This document shows, piece by piece, positions 24,123 through 33,216 of a stretch of 64,000 nt of DNA. The stretch lies in NCBI GenBank assembly GCA_964017065.1, contig OZ024791.1:7959471-8023470 (forward strand). Reading direction: 5' to 3'. The stretch is from Haliclona indistincta (taxonomy: Eukaryota > Porifera > Demospongiae > Haplosclerida > Chalinidae). The translations under genes and the position numbers were made by a program. The notes beneath the pieces are model-generated. The model searched no databases. It was not told the origin of the DNA and saw nothing but the letters and a program-made list of their open reading frames with translations. Every line of letters begins with the position of its first letter. Within the stretch, counting starts at the first letter, position 1.

Positions 24123-24881
24123 TTAGAACAACTTCCTTCCAGGCAGTATGCCTGGCTCTGGTAGAGTCGCTCGAACTCTCGGCTCATTCAAGAGCACGCC
24201 TCCTTGTGACACAGCACGCACTAGTGTCTTAGCCTACAGTAACGAAACATCACACAAATCTTAGCCTACATTAGTTTAGTGTCACCTTCTTGCTTTCCCG
24301 TTCAAGGTGGTGCTCCCACATGACGCGATATAGTCCCATGTCCTTGCATCTTGCTGCTAACACACGCCCTATGTTCTGAGCAGCAGCTACGTCAGTGGTT
24401 CCGTAGAGATGTCTGGAGATACAGAACTCCTTCGTGGACGCTTGCACTACTTTTAGTCCAGAATTGTGCTCAACATACGCCGTGATGTGTCGATTGGAGA
24501 ACTCCAACAATAGCCTGTAGGTGTGGTTAATCAAAGATTAATTGATTAACCAGTAATAACTAGCCTGTGATAATAGTCAGCTCTGAATCTTTTGGTAGCA
24601 AATCCTCCGGGTTTTGGAGCTACCCCGAGTAGTTCCAGGCTTCTGGGGTTACGATTCTGAAAGTAGAATTTATCAGGATCGACTGGTTCAGGTGGCCATG
24701 GCTGGGGTTTAGGAGGTTTCGCGTGTCGTTGACGTTGCTGGCGCTGTCCTTTCCTCCTTCTCGATTTTTTGCTCTGTAGAACAGCGGTAGATGACAAATT
24801 TCGACAGATACACCATCGAGGAACTTCACGTGAGAATCGCAAGAGAGAATCACCCACGAGATTCCACGTGGCGGCGGCCAT
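24123..24881 (-). CDS. MRPL18: Mitochondrial ribosomal protein uL18m
   Basis: A large-subunit mitoribosome protein, which also imports 5S rRNA in vertebrates. The ATG at 24881 gives a basic presequence (MAAATWNLVGDSLLRFSREV) and a Lys/Arg/Gln stretch. Conserved parts are NRNPRSLELLGVAPKPGGF, FRADYYHRLLLEFSN, HITAYVEHNSGLKVVQASTK, HLYGTTDVAAAQNIGRVLAA and GLYRVMWEHHLE. A last exon gives AVSQGGVLLNEPRVR and a stop at 24123. The pattern and length fit MRPL18. It is divergent from the CCDC33-like gene, with two CRE palindromes directly upstream of the ATG. Confidence 0.93.
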
Positions 24882-24890
24882 GTTTGTTCA

Positions 24891-24919
24891 TGACGTCACA
24901 TTTGTTTTGCATGACGTCA
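24891..24919. promoter_or_regulatory. Pair of palindromic CRE sites in MRPL18/CCDC33-like bidirectional promoter
   Basis: Two perfect TGACGTCA octamers, at 24891-24898 and 24912-24919, are spaced 21 bp apart, about two helical turns. They lie within the 138 bp between two divergent ATGs. TGACGTCA is the CREB/ATF consensus and occurs mainly in promoters. An E-box CACGTG lies nearby, inside the MRPL18 coding start. Confidence 0.7.
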
Positions 24920-25019
24920 TCAACACTACAGCAGCGCAGCGGCAGCTTCAGATCCACCCAGCGGGAAGCTAGCTAGCTGTCTGCACAGCCTTTTGCTACT
25001 CTACAAATTTATAAACAGT

Positions 25020-27752
25020 ATGGAGATAAAGGTGGACATTGGTGATGTTGAACTAGTCAATTCACGGCAAGGAGGGCGTTACGATCTTCATTGTAAAGTT
25101 GAAACTTTGTCCGATGAGTTTGTCAACTCTTCTATTGTGGAACTGGAGCCACGAAGGAGCAGTGACGACTCATCTATCACTCCTTCAGAATGGCCAACGT
25201 TTACATACAACTTTAGAACAAGTCCGGTGGAAGCTGCGATATTCTTCAAGCTCTCTAGTATTGACACTTCTGCAGGAGGTGAAGAATTGATCGAGATAGC
25301 TCGTGGCTTCGTACCCTATCAGTTCAACGCCAGCTCTCAGAGGAAGCAAGTCGCTATTATGAGTTCACTAATAGAAGAAGGAATTCCACTGAGAAAATTT
25401 GAAGGCAAGATCTTGTTCGATATCTCTTACAGCTGCAGTGACCCGCCACAATCTGCAAACAACAGCTCAGAGACGACTCAATGGACAGGAATGAACATTC
25501 CTCAAAGCAATCTACCTCTCATATCTGCTCAACCACTACTCACCACTCTTAGTCACAAAGATGAGGAGAGTGATGGTGGTTCCTTGCTCAGCACTATCAT
25601 TGACTTCCCAGTAAGAGATGAAGAGGAAGAGGCAGTAGGCAATAGCCCTCCATCCCAACCCACCATTCAAGAGTTGACATTAAGAGAAGAAAGCAGCACA
25701 GGACCAAGAGAAATGATGTTTCCCAGTAGCACTGCTAGTGTTATTGTCATGTTTCATGCTGTTAACTTACCGTCACAACTTCTCAATCGGCAGTTGGGCC
25801 TGCAACCTGTCTCTTGCTTTGCAAACGAGAGAGAGACCTCCAATCGAACCGGTGCTTTCTGCAAGTGGGTTGGTGATGGGTTTGGCAGTAGTGGTGGTCC
25901 TTCCTACTCCTACTTGTCAGTGCTGAAATCCGTCAGACTAAAACTAGCTGATTATCAGCCGCCATCAGTAGGTATGTATCTGTTCAGCAGAGCCATACAA
26001 GAACCTCTGCTATCAGCTTATGAAGACACTGACTCTTTGGTGCCATTTTCTTTCTATCACAGAGTCTGGCCGTATGGTGTGGAAAATCCAGTTCTTACAA
26101 TCGATCAATATCTACTGGAATCATCTTACGCTCTTACCTCAGCTTGCCTTGTTCCTCCTCAATCAGACTACAGCTCACATCAAGGACTAGAAATGGCTGT
26201 GACTAGCATAGAACTCGACTCAGTGAGCAACAGCGAGATTATCCTGGGTGGACGAATTATAGACGACAATATAGAGACCCACCCACACTCTGTGGAAGGT
26301 CCACCTTTTATCAGCAGTCAAGGATCACAGGGTAACAACTACAAAATAGCTCTTCTTCAGAGCTCAGATGCACCAATAAAATGCTATCTTTTCTTTGGCA
26401 CTGACAGTTCAACTAATCTCCAGTCTCTAAAAGAACACAAATTTTGTCTGGACCTCCACTTTTTTTCAGTTGACTCGGCTAACAATGATCCATGGTGGAA
26501 TAATCCACATAGCTCACACCAAATCCCTCTCAACGAGGAATTGATTCGCCCACTATTGGGTGTAGAGGGCAAAAGAGGTGTTATTTGGCGAGTGAGAATG
26601 GATGCATTTGACGCTGACATCATTTTGAGATGGAAGACAAAGAAGATGGAGTTTTTAGGTGAGATGAAACAAGCGTCCGTTGACCAGCTACCCTGCTTAA
26701 ATGAGTTAACTGAACCAAATCATTCTGTCTCTTCGGGATCAACGTTACTACAAGCTTTCTTTCCCCAGAACAACGATGATGTAAAGAGCGGAGAGACCAT
26801 AAGCGATGAAAAATCTCAGCAGGAAGAAGAGCAACCACAACAGCAGGATCCTGCAGAGTCTGAGGATTTGCTGTCACAGTATAAAGCAACGCTCGAGGAA
26901 TTGAGGAGGGAAATTGCTCGATTGAGGGAAGACAAGAATCTTTCTGAGCAAGAGAACCGTCAACTTCTTCAGCATCTCGAAGCTGCTCAACACAGCATGC
27001 CTGCTAGTAACTCACGTCTGCGAGTACAGCTTGAAGCTATGTCAAAAGGAGACTTGGTGAATATGGTAGAGCACTTACAGAGCACACTCAATCAAGAAAC
27101 CACTCAGAAGATATACTTCCAACAGAAGGTACACTCACTTCAGAATGCGCTGATACAGAAGAACGACATGGAGAATGAGCTACTCGTTATTCAAAAAGCT
27201 CACACTGGACAGCAAATACTCGTCCATGAGCTGCAGCGGAAAGTGAAGAAATATCGAAAGTGCTACGATGCCTGGTTGAAACAGGAAGCGACCATTGCAC
27301 GTATGGAAGAGGCTCTGCTGGTGATGGCACGTGAAAGAGAGAAGACTCCTCCTACACAACCAAAGAGTGCTCATCAGCAGACAATCCAGGAGCAACCACA
27401 AGGAGTGCTGGAGTCTGATACCAGCAGAGAGACCGTGAGAGCTCTTGAGCTCAGACTGGTGAATGCTCTCCACCGCATCTCTCACCTAGAAGGTGCTTTA
27501 CAAGCAACAGCTTCCTTTTCTCAGCGAGGTGGTAACATGCCTCAAGCGGTACCTTCTCTCTCCCAACACTACCCTAGTGTGCCTCCGTTTGCAGCCAGCT
27601 CGGGCACAGAGCTACAGGTTCAACAAGAACTAATAGAGGCCGAAACAATGGTAGAAAGACTGAAACAGGAGAACAAAACACTCCGTACTAACCAAGGACA
27701 GAACGATGCACACCCTCGCCAAGAACAATCAACAAATTCAGATCAAGCATGA
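25020..27752 (+). CDS. CCDC33-like protein, intronless
   Basis: A single open frame of about 910 codons from the ATG at 25020 (MEIKVDIGDVELVNSRQGG); longer upstream reading lacks a convincing ATG. The N-terminal two thirds look like beta-rich, C2-like domains (EWPTFTYNFRTSPVEAAIFF, SASVIVMFHAVNLPSQLLNR, then an AFDADIILRWKTKKMEFLGE strand). The C-terminus is coiled coil: YKATLEELRREIARLREDKN, SKGDLVNMVEHLQSTLNQ and VHELQRKVKKYRKCYDAWLK, then QEATIARMEEALL. This layout and the last motif recall CCDC33, a ciliary/testis protein with C2 domains. The family call is from memory of motifs and is moderate. Being intronless among intron-rich neighbours is unusual and could mean an old retrocopy. It is divergent from MRPL18. 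Confidence 0.6.
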   Translation: MEIKVDIGDVELVNSRQGGRYDLHCKVETLSDEFVNSSIVELEPRRSSDDSSITPSEWPTFTYNFRTSPVEAAIFFKLSSIDTSAGGEELIEIARGFVPYQFNASSQRKQVAIMSSLIEEGIPLRKFEGKILFDISYSCSDPPQSANNSSETTQWTGMNIPQSNLPLISAQPLLTTLSHKDEESDGGSLLSTIIDFPVRDEEEEAVGNSPPSQPTIQELTLREESSTGPREMMFPSSTASVIVMFHAVNLPSQLLNRQLGLQPVSCFANERETSNRTGAFCKWVGDGFGSSGGPSYSYLSVLKSVRLKLADYQPPSVGMYLFSRAIQEPLLSAYEDTDSLVPFSFYHRVWPYGVENPVLTIDQYLLESSYALTSACLVPPQSDYSSHQGLEMAVTSIELDSVSNSEIILGGRIIDDNIETHPHSVEGPPFISSQGSQGNNYKIALLQSSDAPIKCYLFFGTDSSTNLQSLKEHKFCLDLHFFSVDSANNDPWWNNPHSSHQIPLNEELIRPLLGVEGKRGVIWRVRMDAFDADIILRWKTKKMEFLGEMKQASVDQLPCLNELTEPNHSVSSGSTLLQAFFPQNNDDVKSGETISDEKSQQEEEQPQQQDPAESEDLLSQYKATLEELRREIARLREDKNLSEQENRQLLQHLEAAQHSMPASNSRLRVQLEAMSKGDLVNMVEHLQSTLNQETTQKIYFQQKVHSLQNALIQKNDMENELLVIQKAHTGQQILVHELQRKVKKYRKCYDAWLKQEATIARMEEALLVMAREREKTPPTQPKSAHQQTIQEQPQGVLESDTSRETVRALELRLVNALHRISHLEGALQATASFSQRGGNMPQAVPSLSQHYPSVPPFAASSGTELQVQQELIEAETMVERLKQENKTLRTNQGQNDAHPRQEQSTNSDQA

Positions 27753-27866
27753 GACAGAATTTCAGTAGTATGCTATTTATTGTTATTCAATGACAATTTT
27801 TCGATTGCCATTTGCTCAAACTAACAGAGTAAAATGAGAAGTCTAGTAGCTAGGCAGTGTTTTAGT

Positions 27867-29286
27867 TTATGATGGGTTGTGTTTTGCAAACCATTCAGCA
27901 CTCTTGTCATTTGCCATTGCCTAAAATAATGAATAATGTCAAAAGTGCATGTTCACATGTTGTAACACAGTTTACCTCATCTATCAGCTTATCTGCTGCA
28001 GGGTCGACCTTGGATAGCTCACGAAATCCTTCATCACCCACAAAACAAATCTCATGACCATCCTGTGCACGCAAAAACATAATCAATGAATCAGAAGTTA
28101 ATACTGTAGCTCACAGGGTCAGCAAGAATGACCACTTCAACCGTCGCCTTGCCAGGAGTGTCTAAGCTCACAAGAGGAGTAAGTATCTTGTAACCAGCCT
28201 CCTTTGCACTTTGCTCGATACCTGGCAGCTAAGAGAAGACCAGTGAGTGAACTAGCACAACATGTCGCTTCTCTACCTCAGTTCTGGGACAAGAAAATGC
28301 AATTCGACCGTAGGACTCAGCATGGTCGATAGGAGACGAGCTTCTACGTAAAACAAGTTTTGCCTGTGCGGTAAAAAAGCATTGTAGACTGACAAACTTC
28401 ATGACAGTAGTGGGTACCTGGTCTTCAGAATATCCGAACATTGATTTTAGTATAGAGTTATACAATAGTTTCATTTTCAAAAAACGACACCAAAAATCTG
28501 CAGAACTCATTATTACAATCAGTGGTAATAAGATTGATACGGCAAACCGATTGAAGTGTTGAGAGTTTTAACATTGAGACAAACCGACTGAACCGGATCT
28601 GTGGAACAGCACAGAATCGTCATACATACACACACAGTGACACACAGACACAAGTTCATGAGACTACCGACCTTTGGTTTTGGATAATTTATCATAAACA
28701 ATAAAAGGATATCCGCCGGGAGCCTCTATACGAAAACCACCATCCTCTTCCTGAATGAGAAAGACTCAAGTGTCAGATATCAATCTGCACTTGGTTCACC
28801 TCAGTATATGGCCAGGCACCTTCCTTTACGCGAATATAACTGGGACCAGAAAATATTGACATACACTACAGACAATACCAGAGCAGTACAAAGCAAGTGG
28901 ATGCAAATGACCATTACGTGGTAATCGTTGCCTCGTTGGTAAGACTTGATTCCATAGTTATAGGTGAGCTCGATCACAAAGTGGTCGTCCTCTGGTCCAT
29001 ACCCCACCATGCTCTTGCTCCATTTACCATCATACGGACTGAATTAAGTCGTGTAAAATAGTAACAGTGAAGATACCACACGTCATACCCGTTACAGGTA
29101 GCTTTACACCCCTCAGTGAACTCCTCATGTCGAAGTACCTGATAAAACACATGTGATGAGTACTAACGTCCTGGTCACAGCCTGGTCATATACCTTCATT
29201 CCTAGTACTTCACGTAAGAATTTGACCATTGCGGTCCTGTCTCCTATCTTGAGGACGTAATGCAATGATCTTCGAGTAGCTGCCAT
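27867..29286 (-). CDS. GLOD4: Glyoxalase domain-containing protein 4
   Basis: A two-lobed member of the vicinal-oxygen-chelate (glyoxalase I/bleomycin-resistance) fold, mitochondrial in mammals and of uncertain reaction. The ATG at 29286 starts [20 protein letters not shown]. Exons follow with [84 protein letters not shown] and [13 protein letters not shown]. The second lobe has [39 protein letters not shown] and [20 protein letters not shown]. The end [19 protein letters not shown] closely matches vertebrate GLOD4. The stop is at 27867. It is divergent from the first carboxypeptidase, with 121 bp between start codons. Confidence 0.95.
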
Positions 29287-29407
29287 TTCGAGGTTGGAAT
29301 GGAGGCGGAGTATCTGTGTGGGGGCGTGTCTATTCTCGGTCATATGACCACGAGGGGAGCACAGTACTGCAAGCTCTGCTATTTGGCTGCAACCGAGGCT
29401 ACAAGTG

Positions 29408-31434
29408 ATGTTTTCTCGCGTGGTTGTTGTGCTGCTTGTTGCAGCTGTTCTAGTCACTGATGGTGCTCACTACACTCGTACCGTGACCTACGACGGAGAG
29501 ATAGTCGTGCGATGGTACGTTGCTGCTTGCTGAGCCACGCCTTTTACCTGCCATTTTCTGTCACAGCAACAAGGAGGGTCGTGGAGTGACTGCTTTCCTG
29601 CAGAACGACTTTGTGGACGTGTGGCAGTTCAGGTCTGACGGGACCGTGGACGTGCGTGTCTCTAAAGATCGCTTTGATGGTCTGGTTCCCGCTCCAGAGT
29701 GCACCCTGCTGATCAGCGATGTTGAGGCGTATGTGCGCCAAGTAGAAAACGTGACAACAGCACCAGCCGCGGAATGGAATGATGCATATGTGAGCAACTG
29801 TGTGCGTACGTATGTGCAGTAACACTGAATGTGTCATACAGCATAGATACGCAGATATTGTGAAATGGTACGAAGATCTCGCAACAGATAATCCAGACAT
29901 TGTGAAATTTAATCCATCCATTGGGAAGTCATATGAAGGCAGAGACATGCCTGCAGTGACTATTAGCAAAGCCGAAGAACCTGACAAAGTCATTTATTCT
30001 CAGTGTCAAATTCATGCAAGTAAGATCAACATCATTCATTAATAACGTGATTCATAGCCTCAGTGGTCACGTACTAGATTATTATTGTATTTCTGTATCT
30101 AAAGGAGAATGGATCTCTGGTGCTACCTGTATGTATCTTGCTAATAAGCTTGTAGAGGTTATTAAAGCTGTAAGCAGTGTTTTTATTTCTGTTAGCATAG
30201 TAACAACTGATCACTGCAGGGTGATCCTGATAAATCAATACCAGAAGAAGTGAAATTTGTTTTTGTTCCATTAGTAAATCCTGATGGTTATGAGGTATTT
30301 ATGATTGCTATTCGCTTGTGTTAGTTAATACTGATATTAAAGTACACGTGGACTAACAGCCGTCTGTGGCGTAAGAACAGGAGAAAAGGTACACTTTGTG
30401 ATGGAGTTGATCTGAACCGTAACTACAATGATCACTGGAATCAGGTGAGTAGCGAACACATTACTGCATCACCTATCAACATATACACAGGGAGGAAGCT
30501 CTGGTAATGAATGCTCTGAAACTTATCACGGTCGTAGTGCTGATTCTGAGCTCGAGACACAAAACACAGTCAACTACTTTAAGTAAGATGATGATAGTAG
30601 CACCAGTACCGTATGCATCATGTGTATTATACAGGAGCATTGGAAACATTGTTGGAGCTATTGACTGGCACTCATACAGTCAACTGATCCTTCGTCCATA
30701 TGGTTTGTAGACTGCACAACACTACACGATCACACTTGTATTATACTGTATGCATGTAGGATGGACTCGTAATGATTGCCCCGATGAAGAGCAGTTAAAG
30801 GCACTTGGTGATACAATGAGTACAGAAATACAAAAGGTCAGTGTAGTGACGTAGAACAGATAACCATGCAAGAACAGAAATTCACTGGGATCAAAATTCT
30901 AATTAAAAAACACACAGTAGTTAAACAGAGAGAGGAACAATGACCTACAAAACTCGCATGTCAAAAGGTGACAGACAGACTGACTACAACAAGACTGATG
31001 GATTACAAGAAATAACAAAAGATTACTACAATTAATGTATCCTAGCTAGGCAGATCAGGTGTATCTTCATATGCACAGGTCCACGGCATGTCGTACACCT
31101 CTCAAAAGTCTGTAGACCTCTATATTACCACAGGAACTGCTTCAGACTGGTTAGTTTCGAAGAGACAATGTCATAGTGACAAGTAACTTGCAACAGGTTT
31201 TACTCTGCTAACGCCAATGAAGAAAACCAGTATAGAGCTGCAGGATTCACCATTGAACTGAGAGACACTGGTCGCTATGGGTTTGAACTGCCTCCAAATC
31301 AGGTACAATCTATGATCATGCATGTACAGCTACTCGATCTAAACTCATTTCAGATCATCCCAACTGGTGAAGAGATGTATCCAGCACTGCTTAAGTTTGC
31401 AGAAGAACTGAGTGCGAATCCACTGAAAAAGTGA
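29408..31434 (+). CDS. Secreted M14A metallocarboxypeptidase, copy 1
   Basis: A zinc carboxypeptidase of the pancreatic A/B type with signal peptide MFSRVVVVLLVAAVLVTDG. An activation propeptide follows (DFVDVWQFRSDGTVDVRVS, ECTLLISDVEAYVRQ). The catalytic domain starts near YADIVKWYEDLATDNPDIVK and GKSYEGRDMPAVTIS. The zinc motif HAREWISGATC is created by a splice junction inside Arg (exon ends at 30020, resumes about 30105). Further signatures are VPLVNPDGYEYTW, DLNRNYNDHW, CSETYHGRSADSE, the third zinc ligand in IDWHSYSQLILRPYG, and the catalytic Glu in FTIELRDTGRYGFELPP. The residue before the conserved DW that sets side-chain specificity is Ser, so a basic-residue (B-type) preference is not indicated. 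Ends NPLKK. Its last exons were later copied to 32.5-33.06 kb. Confidence 0.93.
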
Positions 31435-32500
31435 AACTACTAACTCAGAGCTACATGTTTTGTATAGAAATGTTATATTTTTGTAAGTATATTAAACACT
31501 AGAGTATTGCTGTACAATACTGGCTTCAGTTAACTGGTTTAAAGTCCGGTGGAAAATAATGAACAGGTTGCCGAAGAGGATTACTATGGGACCTCTCTAT
31601 AACGGACAAGCTGGGTAAAGTGCTTTTGCCCGGCATACGGAGGTGTCCAGTATATGGGGTGTCCGGTATATAGGGTGGAGGTTTGATCTGTGTAGGAGCA
31701 TAGGTTGTTAATGGTGTCTGTCATTGTGTTCTACCACATGCATTTGCACTGGACAAATGGACCAGCCTTTTCAAGTCTGTGCAGAAACAAAAGCGTTGCA
31801 ATCTCTGACTGAATATGCACCTGCATATCTCTAATTGAGCAAAACGTGAGCAGGAATGGTACGGAGATAACTAAGAGTTTTGACTCCAAACGAATGTGCT
31901 GTTCAGGATTTATTAATTTTGTATCTTCTTGTCCCAGGTGCTTTAGTGAGTGGTATTAATAAATTATGCATTAGTGGTATCAAGTATAATTAATTGATTA
32001 TACAAATAAAATGAAAGATTTAGAGCTGGAGAAATTCAGTAAAACAAGACTGCAGTAGAGTAGTATGCAATTTCCCTAATGAAAAACAATTTGTTAAAAT
32101 AATTATTTTTAGGCTTTGAAATAACTTGAATTGACCACTCAAAACTGTGTCTCTCATCATGAGACCTTCAGATTCTAAATGTCATAGCCTACTGCTTGGA
32201 TCTGTTACATCAAAGAATTATGCAAGAGAGAATTTAGAGAACGAGGAGATCAAATTCAAGTGGAGATTAAATCGCTAAGACTGTTCAAGAGAGGAGAGGC
32301 TATGAATAGTTGACATCACAATTTTAGAGTCATTTATATTTGTAAGTCAGGGTAGAGACAGTGATGGCGCCAAACAAAATAAAACGTGAAAATGACTTTG
32401 CAATAATTGGCTCTTCCAGTTATTGTAAGAGGCCTGAATGCAAGACAAGTGGTAATGCATGGCACCATGAGTACATAACTTGGAGCTATAATGATGTTTG
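31435..32500. other. Intergenic, AT-rich, with an interspersed-repeat fragment
   Basis: No coding signal was seen. At about 31585-31680 there is a segment with repeated ggtgtccagtatat / ggtgtccggtatat units beginning gggacctctctataacggac. It looks like a piece of a dispersed repeat. A weakly similar phrase occurs at the right edge (63905-63945). The rest is low-complexity AT-rich DNA. Confidence 0.5.
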
Positions 32501-32504
32501 TATA

Positions 32505-33058
32505 ATAACATAGAACAGATAACCAAGACAGAAATTCACTGGGATCAAAATTCTAATTTACTCAGTATTTTAAACAGAGAGAGGAACAATGACCTACAAC
32601 ACTTGCATGTCAAAATACAAGGTGACAGACTGACCAAGACTGATGGATTATAAGAAATAACAAAGATTACTACAGTTAGTGTATCCTAGCTAGGCAGATC
32701 AGGTGTATCTTCATATGCACAGGTCCATGGCATGTCTTACACCTCTCAAAAGTCTATAGGCCTCTATATTACCACAGGAACTGCTTCAGACTGGTTAGTT
32801 TCAAAGAGACAATGTCATAGTGACAAGTAATTTGCAACAGGTTTTACTCTGATAACGCCAATACCAGGATTCACCATTGAACTGAGAGACAATGGACGCT
32901 ATAAGTTTCTATTGCCTCCAGATCAGGTACAATCTATGCAGCCTATGTTCATGAATAGTTTATTTAAACTCAATTCAGATCATTCCAACTTGTGAAGAGA
33001 TGTATCCAGCACTGCTTGAGTTTGCAAATAACCTGAACGTTAGACCACTGAATAAGTG
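32505..33058 (+). pseudogene. Truncated, frameshifted copy of the 3' exons of carboxypeptidase copy 1
   Basis: This stretch repeats 30846-31435 with about 85-90% identity by eye, intron included (both contain agaaattcactgggatcaaa). It encodes remnants of VHGMSYTSQKS, TGTASDW and ELRDNGRYKFLLPPDQ, and ends PLNK with a stop. A deletion of about 20 nt after FYSDNAN shifts the frame relative to the parent copy. Nothing matching the signal peptide, propeptide or zinc HxxE exons lies upstream, so it cannot be a functional enzyme. Confidence 0.85.
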
Positions 33059-33216
33059 ACACTAGAAGGGTGTATGTACCATATAAGCGCTAGTATGTGG
33101 AAGTGTGTGTTTGTGTTCGTATATAAACAAAGCTGAAACCAGTTGCACTTTAGTGTGGTCGTACATACGTACGAGGGTGTTTCTTAAATTTTCTGGGAAA
33201 TTTATCGGCTTCAGCA

